Positions 33,644 to 41,845 of a DNA stretch of 64,000 nucleotides are shown piece by piece. The stretch lies in the NCBI GenBank assembly GCA_016218725.1, contig JACRDB010000154.1, positions 1 to 64,000 on the forward strand, in the 5' to 3' direction. The position numbers and the translations under genes were made by a program. The stretch comes from Deltaproteobacteria bacterium. Its GTDB lineage: Bacteria > Myxococcota_A > Polyangia > Polyangiales > Ga0077539. The notes below the pieces were generated by a model. It ran no database searches and was not told where the DNA came from. It saw only the letters and a list, made by a program, of their open reading frames with translations. The number at the start of each line of letters is the position of its first letter. Position 1 is the first letter of the stretch.

Positions 33644-34471
33644 ATGTTCACCCTGGAGCGACCGCGGGGCCCGGCGGGGCCCGTGCTGGTGGAGGTCCCC
33701 CACGCGGGGCTCCGGGTGCCAGAGGACGTCCTCGGGGTGCTCGCGGCCCCGCCGGAGGCCCTACGCCGCGACGCGGACCTGCTGGTGGACGAGCTCTACG
33801 CGGGCTGCGTGGAGCGCGGCGCAGCGCGGCTGGTGGCGGGGCTCTCGCGCTACGTCGTGGACCTGAACCGCGACGAGGACGACGTGGACGAGCTCACCGT
33901 GGAGGGCCTCGGGCGCCCCGGGAGGCAGTGCCCCCGAGGGGTGCTCTGGCGGCAGACCGCGGACGGCGCCCCGGCGCTGTCCAGGCCCCTGTCCCTGGCG
34001 GAGTACCACGCGCGGCTGGAGCGCTACTACCGCCCGTACCACCGCGCGCTGGAGGACGAGCTCCAGAGGCTCCGGGCGCGCTACGGCAGGGCCGTGCTCC
34101 TGGCGGCGCACTCCATGCCCTCGGTGGGGCGCTCGGGGCGCGCGGACGCGTGGGTGCGCCGCGCGGACGTGGTGCCCGGCACCCGCGGCCGGAGCACCGC
34201 CGCGGGCGCGCTCATCGACGTGGTGGACCGCCATTTTCGCGCCGCGGGGCTCACCGTCCGCCACGACGAGCCCTACCGCGGAGGCGCCACCACCGCGCGC
34301 TGGGGCCGCCCCTCCGAGGGCCTCCACGCCATCCAGGTGGAGCTCAACCGCGGGCTCTACCTCGACGAGGTCACCGGCGCCCGCCGCCCCGAGGGCTTCC
34401 GGTGGCTCTCGCTCCTGTGCGACGCCCTGGTCAGCCGCCTCGTCGAAGCGTCCCTCGCGCTGCCGTGCTAG
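33644..34471 (+). CDS. N-formylglutamate amidohydrolase family protein
   Basis: A 275-residue cytosolic hydrolase of the N-formylglutamate deformylase fold, the usual length. Family hallmarks are VEVPHAGLRVP near the start (zinc-ligand His), RDADLLVDELY, YVVDLNRDEDD, and LAAHSMPS in the second half with the catalytic-site His. Family members release formate from N-formyl-L-glutamate at the end of one histidine-degradation route. No other hut genes are nearby, so the substrate is open. The ATG is set by the promoter-like element 8 bases upstream. Confidence 0.85.
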   Translation: MFTLERPRGPAGPVLVEVPHAGLRVPEDVLGVLAAPPEALRRDADLLVDELYAGCVERGAARLVAGLSRYVVDLNRDEDDVDELTVEGLGRPGRQCPRGVLWRQTADGAPALSRPLSLAEYHARLERYYRPYHRALEDELQRLRARYGRAVLLAAHSMPSVGRSGRADAWVRRADVVPGTRGRSTAAGALIDVVDRHFRAAGLTVRHDEPYRGGATTARWGRPSEGLHAIQVELNRGLYLDEVTGARRPEGFRWLSLLCDALVSRLVEASLALPC

Positions 34472-34517
34472 ACCGCGGCTAGACCGCGCCTACCCTGGAA
34501 GCCATGGCTCTCGCGGT

Positions 34518-34775
34518 CTAACGAACGACGGAGCTCTCGTTGGTGGTGCTGGCCCCGCGGCGCACCTCCAGGCGATAACGGCTGTTGGTGGTCTGGAGGT
34601 AGTACACCTCCTGGCCGGCCACCCGGAGGATCCGCCGGACCGGGGTGGTGACATACTCGTGCAGCCCATCCGGGAACTCGATCACCACCACCGCGCCCCG
34701 GCGCGGGGCTCGCACCAGGCGACCCACGACAGGCCGCCCGGGTTTGGAACCGAGCTTGCGGAGCACGACCTCCAC
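34518..34775 (-). CDS. Small basic protein of unknown function
   Basis: An 85-residue soluble protein rich in Arg and Val. Central strands (GAVVVIEFPDG, EYVTTPVRRILR, EVYYLQTTNSRYRLEV) suggest a small SH3-like or OB-like beta barrel. The GTG at 34775 is chosen because TGT-TATGCT lies exactly 7 bases before it; an ATG at 34787 lies inside that element. It is divergent from the Lhr helicase gene with 102 bases between. No known family is recognised. A nucleic-acid-binding role would suit the charge but is only a guess. Confidence 0.65.
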   Translation of the reverse strand: MEVVLRKLGSKPGRPVVGRLVRAPRRGAVVVIEFPDGLHEYVTTPVRRILRVAGQEVYYLQTTNSRYRLEVRRGASTTNESSVVR

Positions 34776-34782
34776 GACCCGG

Positions 34783-34791
34783 AGCATAACA
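34783..34791 (-). promoter_or_regulatory. Extended -10 (TGT TATGCT) for the small basic protein gene
   Basis: It ends 7 bases before the GTG at 34775. Confidence 0.5.
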
Positions 34792-34877
34792 CGACCACAA
34801 CGGGGGAGCCATCCATCCGTCGCGCAACTTTCTTTGTTGCGACAGTGTCCCCCGAGGACTCCGCGGGTGCGGTAGAA

Positions 34878-37418
34878 ATGCAGCCCGTGCGAAAGGGCCC
34901 GGTCCCAGCTCCCGAAGGGCCCGAGGGCCCTCGAAGAAGACCCCCGGCCCGCACCCGGGGCCAGGAGACCCCCTATGGCCGGGCCGTGGAGCGCGCCCGG
35001 GAGGCCCTCGGGCGCCAGGGGCGCACACCCTCGGCCATCCAGGAAGCCTGCTTCGCGGCGCTGTCCCGGCCCGAGAACGCCCTGGTGGTGGCCCCCACCG
35101 GCAGCGGGAAGACCGCCGCGGTGCTCCTGCCACTCCTGGCGTCGCGCGCGGAGACCGAACCCTCGCCGGGGGTGGGGCTTCTCTACATCGCCCCGGTGCG
35201 GGCGCTGGTGTCCACCCACACCGCCGTACTTGAGGGGCTGGTGCGCGACCTCGGCCTCGCGCTCCGGGTGCGGAGCCGCTCCGGGGACACGAGCTCTTCG
35301 GAGAGGGCCCGGCAGGTCCGGTCGCCGCCGGAGGTGCTGGTCACCACGCCGGAGTCCCTCGGGGTGCTCCTCGGGGGCGCCGGGAGCCGGATTCTGGAAG
35401 GCGTCCGGGAGGTGGTGCTGGACGAGGTGCACCTCCTGGCCTCGGGCAAGCGAGGCGCGCTCCTGGCGGCCACGCTGGAGGTGCTCGACGCGCTCCAACG
35501 CGCGCAGGGGGCGCCTCCCCCGAGGAGGCTCGCGCTAAGCGCCACGGCGGAGCCGGTGGAGGCCATGGCCGCCTGGGTGGGGCCCGGGACGCGGGTGGTG
35601 GCCGTCGGAGGACAGAGCCCCCCGAGGGTCTCCCTCGGGAGCGTGGCCCTGGAGGAGCCGTACCCTCCGGCCCGCTGGACCTGGCGGACCGCGCTGCCGA
35701 GGGTGGCCCGGCGCCTGGCCGAAGCCGACGGCCTGGTGCTGCTGTTCGTGGGCTCCCGCGCCCGCGCGGAGCAGTGGGCCCTGGCCCTGCGGGACGTGCT
35801 CCCTCCGAGGGTGCCCGTGGCGTGCTACCACGGCTCCCTCGGCGCCGAGGAGCGCGCGGAGATCGCGCGCCGGGCCCTCGCCGGAGAGCTCCGCGCGGTG
35901 GTGTCCACCAGCGCCCTGGAGGCCGGCGTGGACCTCCCGGCGGTGCGCGAGGTGCTCCTCCTCGGGGCCCCCGGGAGCGTCACCCGCGCCGTGCAGGCCG
36001 CGGGCCGCGCGGAGCACCGCCCGGGCTCCACCCCCAGGGCCACGGTGCTGCCCGTGGACGCCTGGGACACCGTGCGCGCGGCGGCCGTGGTGGAGGCCCT
36101 CGCGGCCGGCGAGCGGGAGCCCGTGGAGCTGCGCGCCCGGGACCTGGACGTGGCCATCCAGGCGGCGCTCGGGCGCGTGGCCCTGGGGCCCTGCACCCGG
36201 GAGGAGCTCTCCCGCACCCTGCGCCGGTCCTGGCCCTTCCAGGGCCTCACGGAGCGCGACCTGGACGCGGTCCTGGGGTTCCTCTCCACCGGCGGAGACG
36301 CCTTCCGGGCGTACCCCGAGCTCGCCCGGGTGGTCACCGACGGCGAGCGCTACGCCCTGGCCAGCGAGAGGGCCCGGCGGCGCTACGTGCAGCACGTCGG
36401 GACCATCTCCGGCGACGCCATGGTGCCCGTGCGCGCAGGCGATGTGGTGGTAGGCCAGCTCGAAGGTCGCTACGCCGCGCTCCTCTCCCCCGGAGACCGC
36501 TTCGTCCTCGGCGGGCGCACCTGGCGCGTCACGGACGCCACCGGGGCCGAGCTCCGCGTGCGCCGCGACCGCGACGACGCCCGCGCGGTCCCTCGCTGGA
36601 CCGGCGGCCGCGGGGCCTTCTCCGAGACCGTCGCCGCCCGCGCCGAGGCCCTCTGGGGCCGTTTGGAGAGCGCCCGGAGCCCCGAGGACGTGAGCGCAAC
36701 GCTCGGGTGTGCTGTGGGTGAAGGTAGGGCGGTGTGGGCTCTGGTCGAGGCCCAGCGCCGGGTGGCGCGGTTGCCTTCGGGCGCGCGGAGCACCGTGGAG
36801 CTGGTGCGCGAGGGCTCGGCGACGCACCTGGTGGCGTACGCCTTTGGCGGCGCCATGGCCCACGAGGTGCTGGCCCGCGCGGTGGCCTGGAGGCTGCGGG
36901 AGAAGACGGGCCTCGGGGCGGAGGTGAGCGCCCAGGACGAGCTGTTGTGCGTGTCCGTGGAGGGCGCTCCAAGGCTGGACGAGCGGGCGGTGAGGGCGCT
37001 CTTCTCCCCGGCAGGGCTGCGCGAGGACTTCCTGGCGGCGGCGGGCGAGGGGGTGCTGGCGGGGGCGTATTTCCGCGAGGTGGCGCGGGTGTCGCAGCTG
37101 TGGTCGCCGGAGCGCCAGCGGCCCGGCACGGTGTCCCCGGCGCTCTTGTACGACGTGCTGCGCAAGCACGACCCGGGGCACTGCCTCCTGCGGGCGCTGG
37201 ACCACACGCTCTGGACGGCGCTGGAGGGCCCTCGGGCCGAGCGCGTGCTGGAGGCCCTGGCCGCGCGTCCGTGGGCGCTCTCCCGGCTCCGGGGGCCGTC
37301 GCCGTTGGCGATCCCGGTGTTCGCGTGGGGGGCCCGGGACACGGTCTCTCCCGAGGACCCGGAGACGGCCCTGGCCGCCGCGGCCCACGCGCTCTTCCAG
37401 CGCGCGGCGGGGCCGTGA
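34878..37418 (+). CDS. lhr: Lhr-type superfamily 2 DNA helicase
   Basis: An 846-residue helicase. Motif I is VAPTGSGKT, motif II LDEVHLLASGKRG (the Lhr form of the DEAD box), motif III LSATAEP. The second RecA domain has VSTSALEAGVDLP and QAAGRAEHRPG. The C-terminal half contains the winged-helix region and VGTISGDAMVPVR, typical of bacterial short Lhr proteins. It is expected to unwind DNA 3' to 5' during repair. The ATG at 34878 gives a normal length; a GTG at 34844 is possible. It overlaps the phosphoesterase gene by GTGA, the pair known from ligase-associated DNA-damage-response operons. Confidence 0.88.
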   Translation: MQPVRKGPVPAPEGPEGPRRRPPARTRGQETPYGRAVERAREALGRQGRTPSAIQEACFAALSRPENALVVAPTGSGKTAAVLLPLLASRAETEPSPGVGLLYIAPVRALVSTHTAVLEGLVRDLGLALRVRSRSGDTSSSERARQVRSPPEVLVTTPESLGVLLGGAGSRILEGVREVVLDEVHLLASGKRGALLAATLEVLDALQRAQGAPPPRRLALSATAEPVEAMAAWVGPGTRVVAVGGQSPPRVSLGSVALEEPYPPARWTWRTALPRVARRLAEADGLVLLFVGSRARAEQWALALRDVLPPRVPVACYHGSLGAEERAEIARRALAGELRAVVSTSALEAGVDLPAVREVLLLGAPGSVTRAVQAAGRAEHRPGSTPRATVLPVDAWDTVRAAAVVEALAAGEREPVELRARDLDVAIQAALGRVALGPCTREELSRTLRRSWPFQGLTERDLDAVLGFLSTGGDAFRAYPELARVVTDGERYALASERARRRYVQHVGTISGDAMVPVRAGDVVVGQLEGRYAALLSPGDRFVLGGRTWRVTDATGAELRVRRDRDDARAVPRWTGGRGAFSETVAARAEALWGRLESARSPEDVSATLGCAVGEGRAVWALVEAQRRVARLPSGARSTVELVREGSATHLVAYAFGGAMAHEVLARAVAWRLREKTGLGAEVSAQDELLCVSVEGAPRLDERAVRALFSPAGLREDFLAAAGEGVLAGAYFREVARVSQLWSPERQRPGTVSPALLYDVLRKHDPGHCLLRALDHTLWTALEGPRAERVLEALAARPWALSRLRGPSPLAIPVFAWGARDTVSPEDPETALAAAAHALFQRAAGP

Positions 37419-38152
37419 CGACGGTCACCCTCGACGACGGGCTGGTGCTCCTGGCGCCCGGCGGGGTGTTCGCGCCGGACCTCTCGCTGCTGGTGGTGGC
37501 GGACCTCCACGGGGGCACGGTGCCTACGCTGAGGCACCGCGGGTACGCGCTCCCGGACGCGGGGGACGAGGCCCTCCATGAGAAGCTCCGGGCGCTCCTG
37601 GCGGAGACCGACCCGCGCACCGTGGCCGTGGCCGGGGACCTCATTCACGGCCGCGGGGCGACGCTCGCGCGGGGCGGAGAGAGCGCCCTGAGCGCGCTCC
37701 TGGCGCTCTTCGAGGGCCGCTCGCTGGTGGTGGTCCCGGGCAACCACGACGGCGCCGCGGCCCCGTGGCTGGAGCGCCCCGGGGTGACGGTCACCGAGCG
37801 CTACGCCCTCGGGCCCCACGTGGTGCTCCACGGAGACGAAGACCCTCCCGCGCTCAAGGCGCTCCGGGACGCGTGCCTCGCGCGCGGCGGGAGGGTGCTG
37901 GCGGGGCACCTGCACCCGGCGCTCACGCTCCAGGGGGGAGGGGCCCGCAGGAGGGTGCCGGCGTTCGCGTGGGCGCCGGGGTGGCTCTCCCTGCCCGCGC
38001 TCTCCCCGTGGGCGCGGGGCGCGGAGCTGCGCAGCCGCCAGCACGCGCGCCCCCTGGAGGCCGTGGTGCCCGCCGAGGAGCTCTCGCTGGCGGTGGTGCT
38101 GGCGCGGGGGGTGGTGCCCGTGGGGACCCTCGCGCGGGTGCGCCAGGCGTAG
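37415..38152 (+). CDS. Metallophosphoesterase, PdeM-like (Lhr-associated)
   Basis: A 245-residue calcineurin-like phosphoesterase. Metal-binding motifs in order: VVADLHGG (Asp and His), VAGDLIHG (GD), VVPGNHDG (GNHD) and LAGHLHP (GHxH). In ligase-associated repair clusters such a protein (PdeM) sits directly after Lhr and acts as an endonuclease or phosphodiesterase. The GTG start overlaps the lhr stop codon, so the two are coupled. The cluster's usual ATP-dependent ligase and beta-CASP exonuclease are absent from this window. Confidence 0.85.
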   Translation: MTTVTLDDGLVLLAPGGVFAPDLSLLVVADLHGGTVPTLRHRGYALPDAGDEALHEKLRALLAETDPRTVAVAGDLIHGRGATLARGGESALSALLALFEGRSLVVVPGNHDGAAAPWLERPGVTVTERYALGPHVVLHGDEDPPALKALRDACLARGGRVLAGHLHPALTLQGGGARRRVPAFAWAPGWLSLPALSPWARGAELRSRQHARPLEAVVPAEELSLAVVLARGVVPVGTLARVRQA

Positions 38153-38182
38153 TAGTGGGTGCTGGAGAACGGAGGCACCACG

Positions 38183-39046
38183 GTGAGCACGGTGTTGGCG
38201 GAGCTGGTGAAGCTCCTGGCGCTTGAGAAGATCGAGGAGAACCTCTTCCGGGGGCAGAGCCAGGACCTGGGCTGGGGGGCGGTCTTCGGCGGGCAGGTGC
38301 TGGGGCAGGCGCTCTCGGCGGCGGTGCAGACCGTGGCCGAGGAGCGCCAGGTGCACTCGTTCCATGCGTATTTCATGCGACCGGGGGACGTCTCCCGGCC
38401 CATCGTGTACGAGGTCCGGAGGCTGCGGGACGGGACGAGCTTCTCCACCCGCGGGGTGGAGGCGGTGCAGGGGGGCCAGGCGATCTTCCACCTGACGGCG
38501 AGCTTCCAGAAGCTGGAGGCGGGCTTCGAGCACCAGGACCCGATGCCCGAGGCCCCGGCGCCGGACGCCCTGCCCACGGAGCAGGAGCGCTTCGCGGCGT
38601 ACGCCTCGCGACTGCCGAAGGTCCTGCGCGAGCGCGCCCTCACCCCGAGGCCCTTTGAACTCCGCCCGGTGGAGCCCCGAGAAGACCCGTTCCTCCCGAC
38701 GCCGAGGCCCCCGCGGAGGATGGTGTGGCTCCGGGCCGTGGGCGCGCTGCCGGAGGACCCTGCCCTGCACCGCTACCTCCTGGCGTACGCCTCGGACCAC
38801 GCCTTCGTGACCACGGCGCTCCTGCCCCACGGGGTGACCTGGCTCACGCCGGGGATGCAGGTGGCCAGCCTGGACCATGCCCTGTGGTTCCACCAGCCCT
38901 TCCGGGTGGACGAGTGGCTCCTGCACGTGATCGACAGCCCCAAGGCCCACGGAGCCCGAGGCCTGGTGCGCGGTCAGGTGTTCACCCGCGACGGTCGCCT
39001 CGTGGCCTCCACCGCCCAGGAGGGCCTGCTGCGACACCGAGGATGA
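38183..39046 (+). CDS. tesB: Acyl-CoA thioesterase II
   Basis: A 287-residue double hot-dog thioesterase, the length of E. coli TesB (286). It hydrolyses medium- and long-chain acyl-CoA to free fatty acid and CoA. The N-terminus KLLALEKIEENLFRGQSQDL closely follows the E. coli enzyme. VFGGQVLGQAL, the second hot-dog SDHAFVTTAL and SLDHALWFHQPF (with the active-site Asp region) are visible. The GTG at 38183 is preferred over one at 38159 because GGAGG lies 7 bases before it and because of the TesB alignment. It starts 30 bases after the phosphoesterase stop. Confidence 0.93.
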   Translation: MSTVLAELVKLLALEKIEENLFRGQSQDLGWGAVFGGQVLGQALSAAVQTVAEERQVHSFHAYFMRPGDVSRPIVYEVRRLRDGTSFSTRGVEAVQGGQAIFHLTASFQKLEAGFEHQDPMPEAPAPDALPTEQERFAAYASRLPKVLRERALTPRPFELRPVEPREDPFLPTPRPPRRMVWLRAVGALPEDPALHRYLLAYASDHAFVTTALLPHGVTWLTPGMQVASLDHALWFHQPFRVDEWLLHVIDSPKAHGARGLVRGQVFTRDGRLVASTAQEGLLRHRG

Positions 39047-39066
39047 GCGCGGGTGCTCCGGAGTTG

Positions 39067-39075
39067 TGCTAGGGT
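39067..39075 (+). promoter_or_regulatory. Extended -10 (TGC TAGGGT) for the FG-GAP lipoprotein gene
   Basis: It ends 8 bases before the ATG at 39084 in a 37-base intergenic gap. Confidence 0.5.
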
Positions 39076-39083
39076 GCCCAGGG

Positions 39084-41333
39084 ATGCTTCTACGTAGGGT
39101 GGTATGGTGCGCGGTGGGGACGGCGGCGCTCGCCCTCCTCCCGGCGGGGTGCTCACCAAAGCGCGGGCCCTCGGAGCAGTGCGCCTTCAACGACGACTGC
39201 GAGAACCCGCTGGTCTGCGCCGGGGGCTTCTGCCGCGCCCCGTGCCAGACCGATCGAGACTGCGCCGGGGGCCTGCGGTGCCTGCCGGGGCCCTCCGAGG
39301 GGCTCCTGCTGTGCCTGCCGCCCGCGGCCACCCCGCGGTGCCGGCACGACACGGACTGCGCCGCCGGGCTGGTGTGCCTCCCCCGAGGCGTCTGCGGGCG
39401 CGAGTGCGTCGAGGACATAGACTGCCGGGCGCGCAACCCCTTCACCTCCTGTGAGCGCTCCTCCGGGCGCTGTATCCTGGAGCGTGCGCCAGCCATGGAC
39501 GCCGGCAGGGACGTGACCGTTGATGTATCAATGGATACTTCAACGGATATTACAACGGATATTACAACGGATATCGCGACCGAGGTGTCCCGGGACGTGA
39601 CCCTGGACGTGACCCCGGACGTGACCCCGGACGTGACCCCGGACGTGACCCCGGACGTGACCCCGGACGCGGCGCCGGACGTGACCTCGGACGTGACCCC
39701 GGACGTGACCCCGGACGCGGCGCCGGACGCCGGGCCGCCGTCGACCAGCGAGGCGATCCCGGTGTACCCGCCGTCGGGGTCCGTGCTGTCGGGGGTGCCC
39801 ACGAGCTTCTCCTGGAGCGAGCTGGCGCGCTCGGCGGGGCACTTCGATCAGGTGCGGGTGGAGGTCTGCGCGGACCGGCTCTGCGCCACGGTGCTCGGGC
39901 GGGTGGACGCCCCGGCGGTGGGCGCCTCGGGGAGCTCTCCGGTGCGCGGGACCGTCGCGCTCCCGAGCGCGCTGCCGGCGCGGGGGAGGTACTTCTGGCG
40001 CACGCGCTCGGGGCTCCGGGGGAGCTTCTCGCCCCCCAGCGCGACGATGTTCTTCTCCGTGGACCGGCCCGCGGCGGCCACGCACACCCGGGCGGTGTTC
40101 ACCACCCTCCGGATGGACCTGAACGGCGACGGGGTGACGGACACCGCAATCGGGATGCCGAGCGTGAACGCGGTGCAGATCCTGATGGGGTTGCCCTCGG
40201 GCGCGGGCGGGGGCTTCGTGCGGATGTTCACGGTCTCTACGGAGTCCTTGCGCCTCACGGCGCCGGGCTTCGGGCGCCTGGTGCGCCCGGCCGGGGACCA
40301 GGACGGCGACGGTCGCTCGGAGCTCCTCGTGGGCGCCAACGAGGCGCTCTTCGCCCTCCAGATGGCGGGCGAGCCGTCGGCCCCCAGGATGGAGGTGCTG
40401 CACACCCTCGGGGGCGTCCCCCCGGGGCGCGGCTTCGGGCTCCTGGGCGCCGCCGTCGGGGACCTCAACGAGGACGGCTTCGGGGACGTCGTGGCGGGCG
40501 CGCCGCTGGACCCGTCGACCACGCCAAACCCTGGCGCCTACGGCTTCTATGGCCGCGCCGCCGCGGGGACGCTCACGTACAACTTCTTCCTGGACCGGGG
40601 CGGCGCGGGCTTCGGGGGGGCCCTGGCGGGCCTCGGGGACTTCTTCGGCAACGGCGCCGGGGCCCTGGCGGTGAGCACCGCGGGCCAGTCCCCCACGGTG
40701 AGGCTCTACCGCTCCAGCGCCACGGGCATCACGGGCTTCTCCATGGCGCCCCCGGCGGACGTGCACCGGAGCTTCGGCGCGGCGCTCGCGGGCGTCGGAG
40801 ACTTCAACGGCGACGGCCTGCCGGACCTCGTGGTGGGCGCCCCGGACACCCGCGGAGGCAAGACCCTCGGCCAGGTCTGGATGCTCTCGGGCACGCCCAC
40901 GCCGGAGCGCAGCACCTACCTCCCGCTGGTCACCCCGGACGGGGCGTCGTCGGCGTACGGCGAGGTGGCGGGCGCCGCCGGGGACCTGGACAACGACGGC
41001 TACGCCGACGCGGTGGTGGGCGAGCACGGCGGAGACCTCACGGTGTACTTCGGCGGGCCGACGGGCGGGCGCGTGCGCAGGCTGACCATCAACACCACGG
41101 AGGTCATGGTGGGCCGCACGCTCCTCGGGACGCCGTGCGACATCAACGGCGATGGCTTCGACGAGTTCCCCGTGGGGAGCTCCGACGGGAACACGGTCTG
41201 GCTGGTGGGCCTGGACGCCGCGCGCGCCGCGCTGGTGCCGCTGCGCATGGAGCGCACCCGGATGGCCGGCACGCCCGTGGCGTCGAGGGTCCCGAGGACG
41301 CCGCCCGGGCGGCGCTGGGCGAGGAGGTGGTGA
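39084..41333 (+). CDS. Cys-rich / FG-GAP repeat surface lipoprotein
   Basis: A 749-residue predicted lipoprotein (lipobox LLPAGC). Residues about 22-135 are a Cys-rich domain with repeated D-x-D-C and G-x-C spacing (QCAFNDDC, QTDRDC, DIDC). A spacer of about 90 residues rich in Asp/Val/Thr/Pro follows, encoded by 12-bp repeats, then a beta domain. The C-terminal half has about seven FG-GAP repeats with integrin-like calcium loops (DLNGDGVTDTAIG, DQDGDGRSELLVG, DFNGDGLPDLVVGAPD, DLDNDGYADAVVG). These build a beta propeller that binds calcium and probably an external ligand. The Cys-rich part is duplicated as a separate protein by the next gene. Confidence 0.85.
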   Translation: MLLRRVVWCAVGTAALALLPAGCSPKRGPSEQCAFNDDCENPLVCAGGFCRAPCQTDRDCAGGLRCLPGPSEGLLLCLPPAATPRCRHDTDCAAGLVCLPRGVCGRECVEDIDCRARNPFTSCERSSGRCILERAPAMDAGRDVTVDVSMDTSTDITTDITTDIATEVSRDVTLDVTPDVTPDVTPDVTPDVTPDAAPDVTSDVTPDVTPDAAPDAGPPSTSEAIPVYPPSGSVLSGVPTSFSWSELARSAGHFDQVRVEVCADRLCATVLGRVDAPAVGASGSSPVRGTVALPSALPARGRYFWRTRSGLRGSFSPPSATMFFSVDRPAAATHTRAVFTTLRMDLNGDGVTDTAIGMPSVNAVQILMGLPSGAGGGFVRMFTVSTESLRLTAPGFGRLVRPAGDQDGDGRSELLVGANEALFALQMAGEPSAPRMEVLHTLGGVPPGRGFGLLGAAVGDLNEDGFGDVVAGAPLDPSTTPNPGAYGFYGRAAAGTLTYNFFLDRGGAGFGGALAGLGDFFGNGAGALAVSTAGQSPTVRLYRSSATGITGFSMAPPADVHRSFGAALAGVGDFNGDGLPDLVVGAPDTRGGKTLGQVWMLSGTPTPERSTYLPLVTPDGASSAYGEVAGAAGDLDNDGYADAVVGEHGGDLTVYFGGPTGGRVRRLTINTTEVMVGRTLLGTPCDINGDGFDEFPVGSSDGNTVWLVGLDAARAALVPLRMERTRMAGTPVASRVPRTPPGRRWARRW
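39527..39731 (+). repeat. 12-bp in-frame repeats, first AT-rich then GC-rich
   Basis: About 39533-39580 carries AT-rich units ending in GGATATT or GGATACT. From 39594 to 39731 the unit changes to GACGTGACCCCG, near-identical in about eleven copies. Both keep the frame and lengthen the Asp/Thr spacer. The AT-rich part uses codons (GAT, ATT, ACA, TCA) that are rare elsewhere in the window. Confidence 0.85.
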
Positions 41334-41335
41334 CG

Positions 41336-41779
41336 GTGCACACGCGATGGCTCTGGCTCCTGGGTGCGCTCTCCGCGTGGGCATGCAGCCCCGCGCGGCG
41401 CGCGGTGGACACGCAGTGCGCCTTCAACGACGACTGCGCCGAGGGCCTGGTGTGCTTCGCGCGGTACTGCCGCACGACGTGCCGCACGGACCGGGACTGC
41501 ACCACCGCCAACTACCGCTGCGTGCCCAGCGATGACCCTACGAAGTCCGTGTGCGTCCCGCCCACCTCACCGGGGTTCTGTCGGTACACCTCGCAGTGCC
41601 CGGAGCGCACCGTGTGCTCGCCCCTCGGGGCCTGCGAGGCCCAGTGTCGGAGCGACCGGGACTGCCGCTTCGGGGACTACTGCGGCACCTGCGGCGACGC
41701 CGGGCTGTGCTCCTACCACCCGGCCCTGACCGACGGCGGCGCCCCGGAGGTGGGGCTCTGCGCGGCGGACGGCGGGTGA
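41336..41779 (+). CDS. Small Cys-rich lipoprotein, duplicate of the preceding gene's N-terminal domain
   Basis: A 147-residue predicted lipoprotein (LSAWAC lipobox). The mature part has about 16 Cys and follows the Cys-rich domain of the upstream protein almost residue for residue: CSPxR, QCAFNDDC, LVC, RTDRDC, CVPP, CRYTSQC. It ends where the FG-GAP protein continues into its linker. AGGAGG at 41322-41327 lies 8 bases before the GTG at 41336; an in-frame GTG at 41330 overlaps the upstream TGA. Probably coexpressed with the FG-GAP protein and derived by a tandem duplication. Confidence 0.8.
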   Translation: MHTRWLWLLGALSAWACSPARRAVDTQCAFNDDCAEGLVCFARYCRTTCRTDRDCTTANYRCVPSDDPTKSVCVPPTSPGFCRYTSQCPERTVCSPLGACEAQCRSDRDCRFGDYCGTCGDAGLCSYHPALTDGGAPEVGLCAADGG

Positions 41780-41845
41780 CCGGTATGCGGCCGAGGGTTC
41801 CCCCGCGGTCCCGGGTCCCTGTACCCTCGGGGGCGGAGGCTCGCA

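Noticed and set aside
39594..39731. The 12-bp repeats as a possible CRISPR array
   Set aside because: The units are contiguous without spacers, translate in frame to DVTP, and no cas genes are present.
36470..39802. A 1,110-codon minus-strand frame opposite lhr, the phosphoesterase and tesB
   Set aside because: It covers three genes with clear motifs on the plus strand and has no domain of its own.
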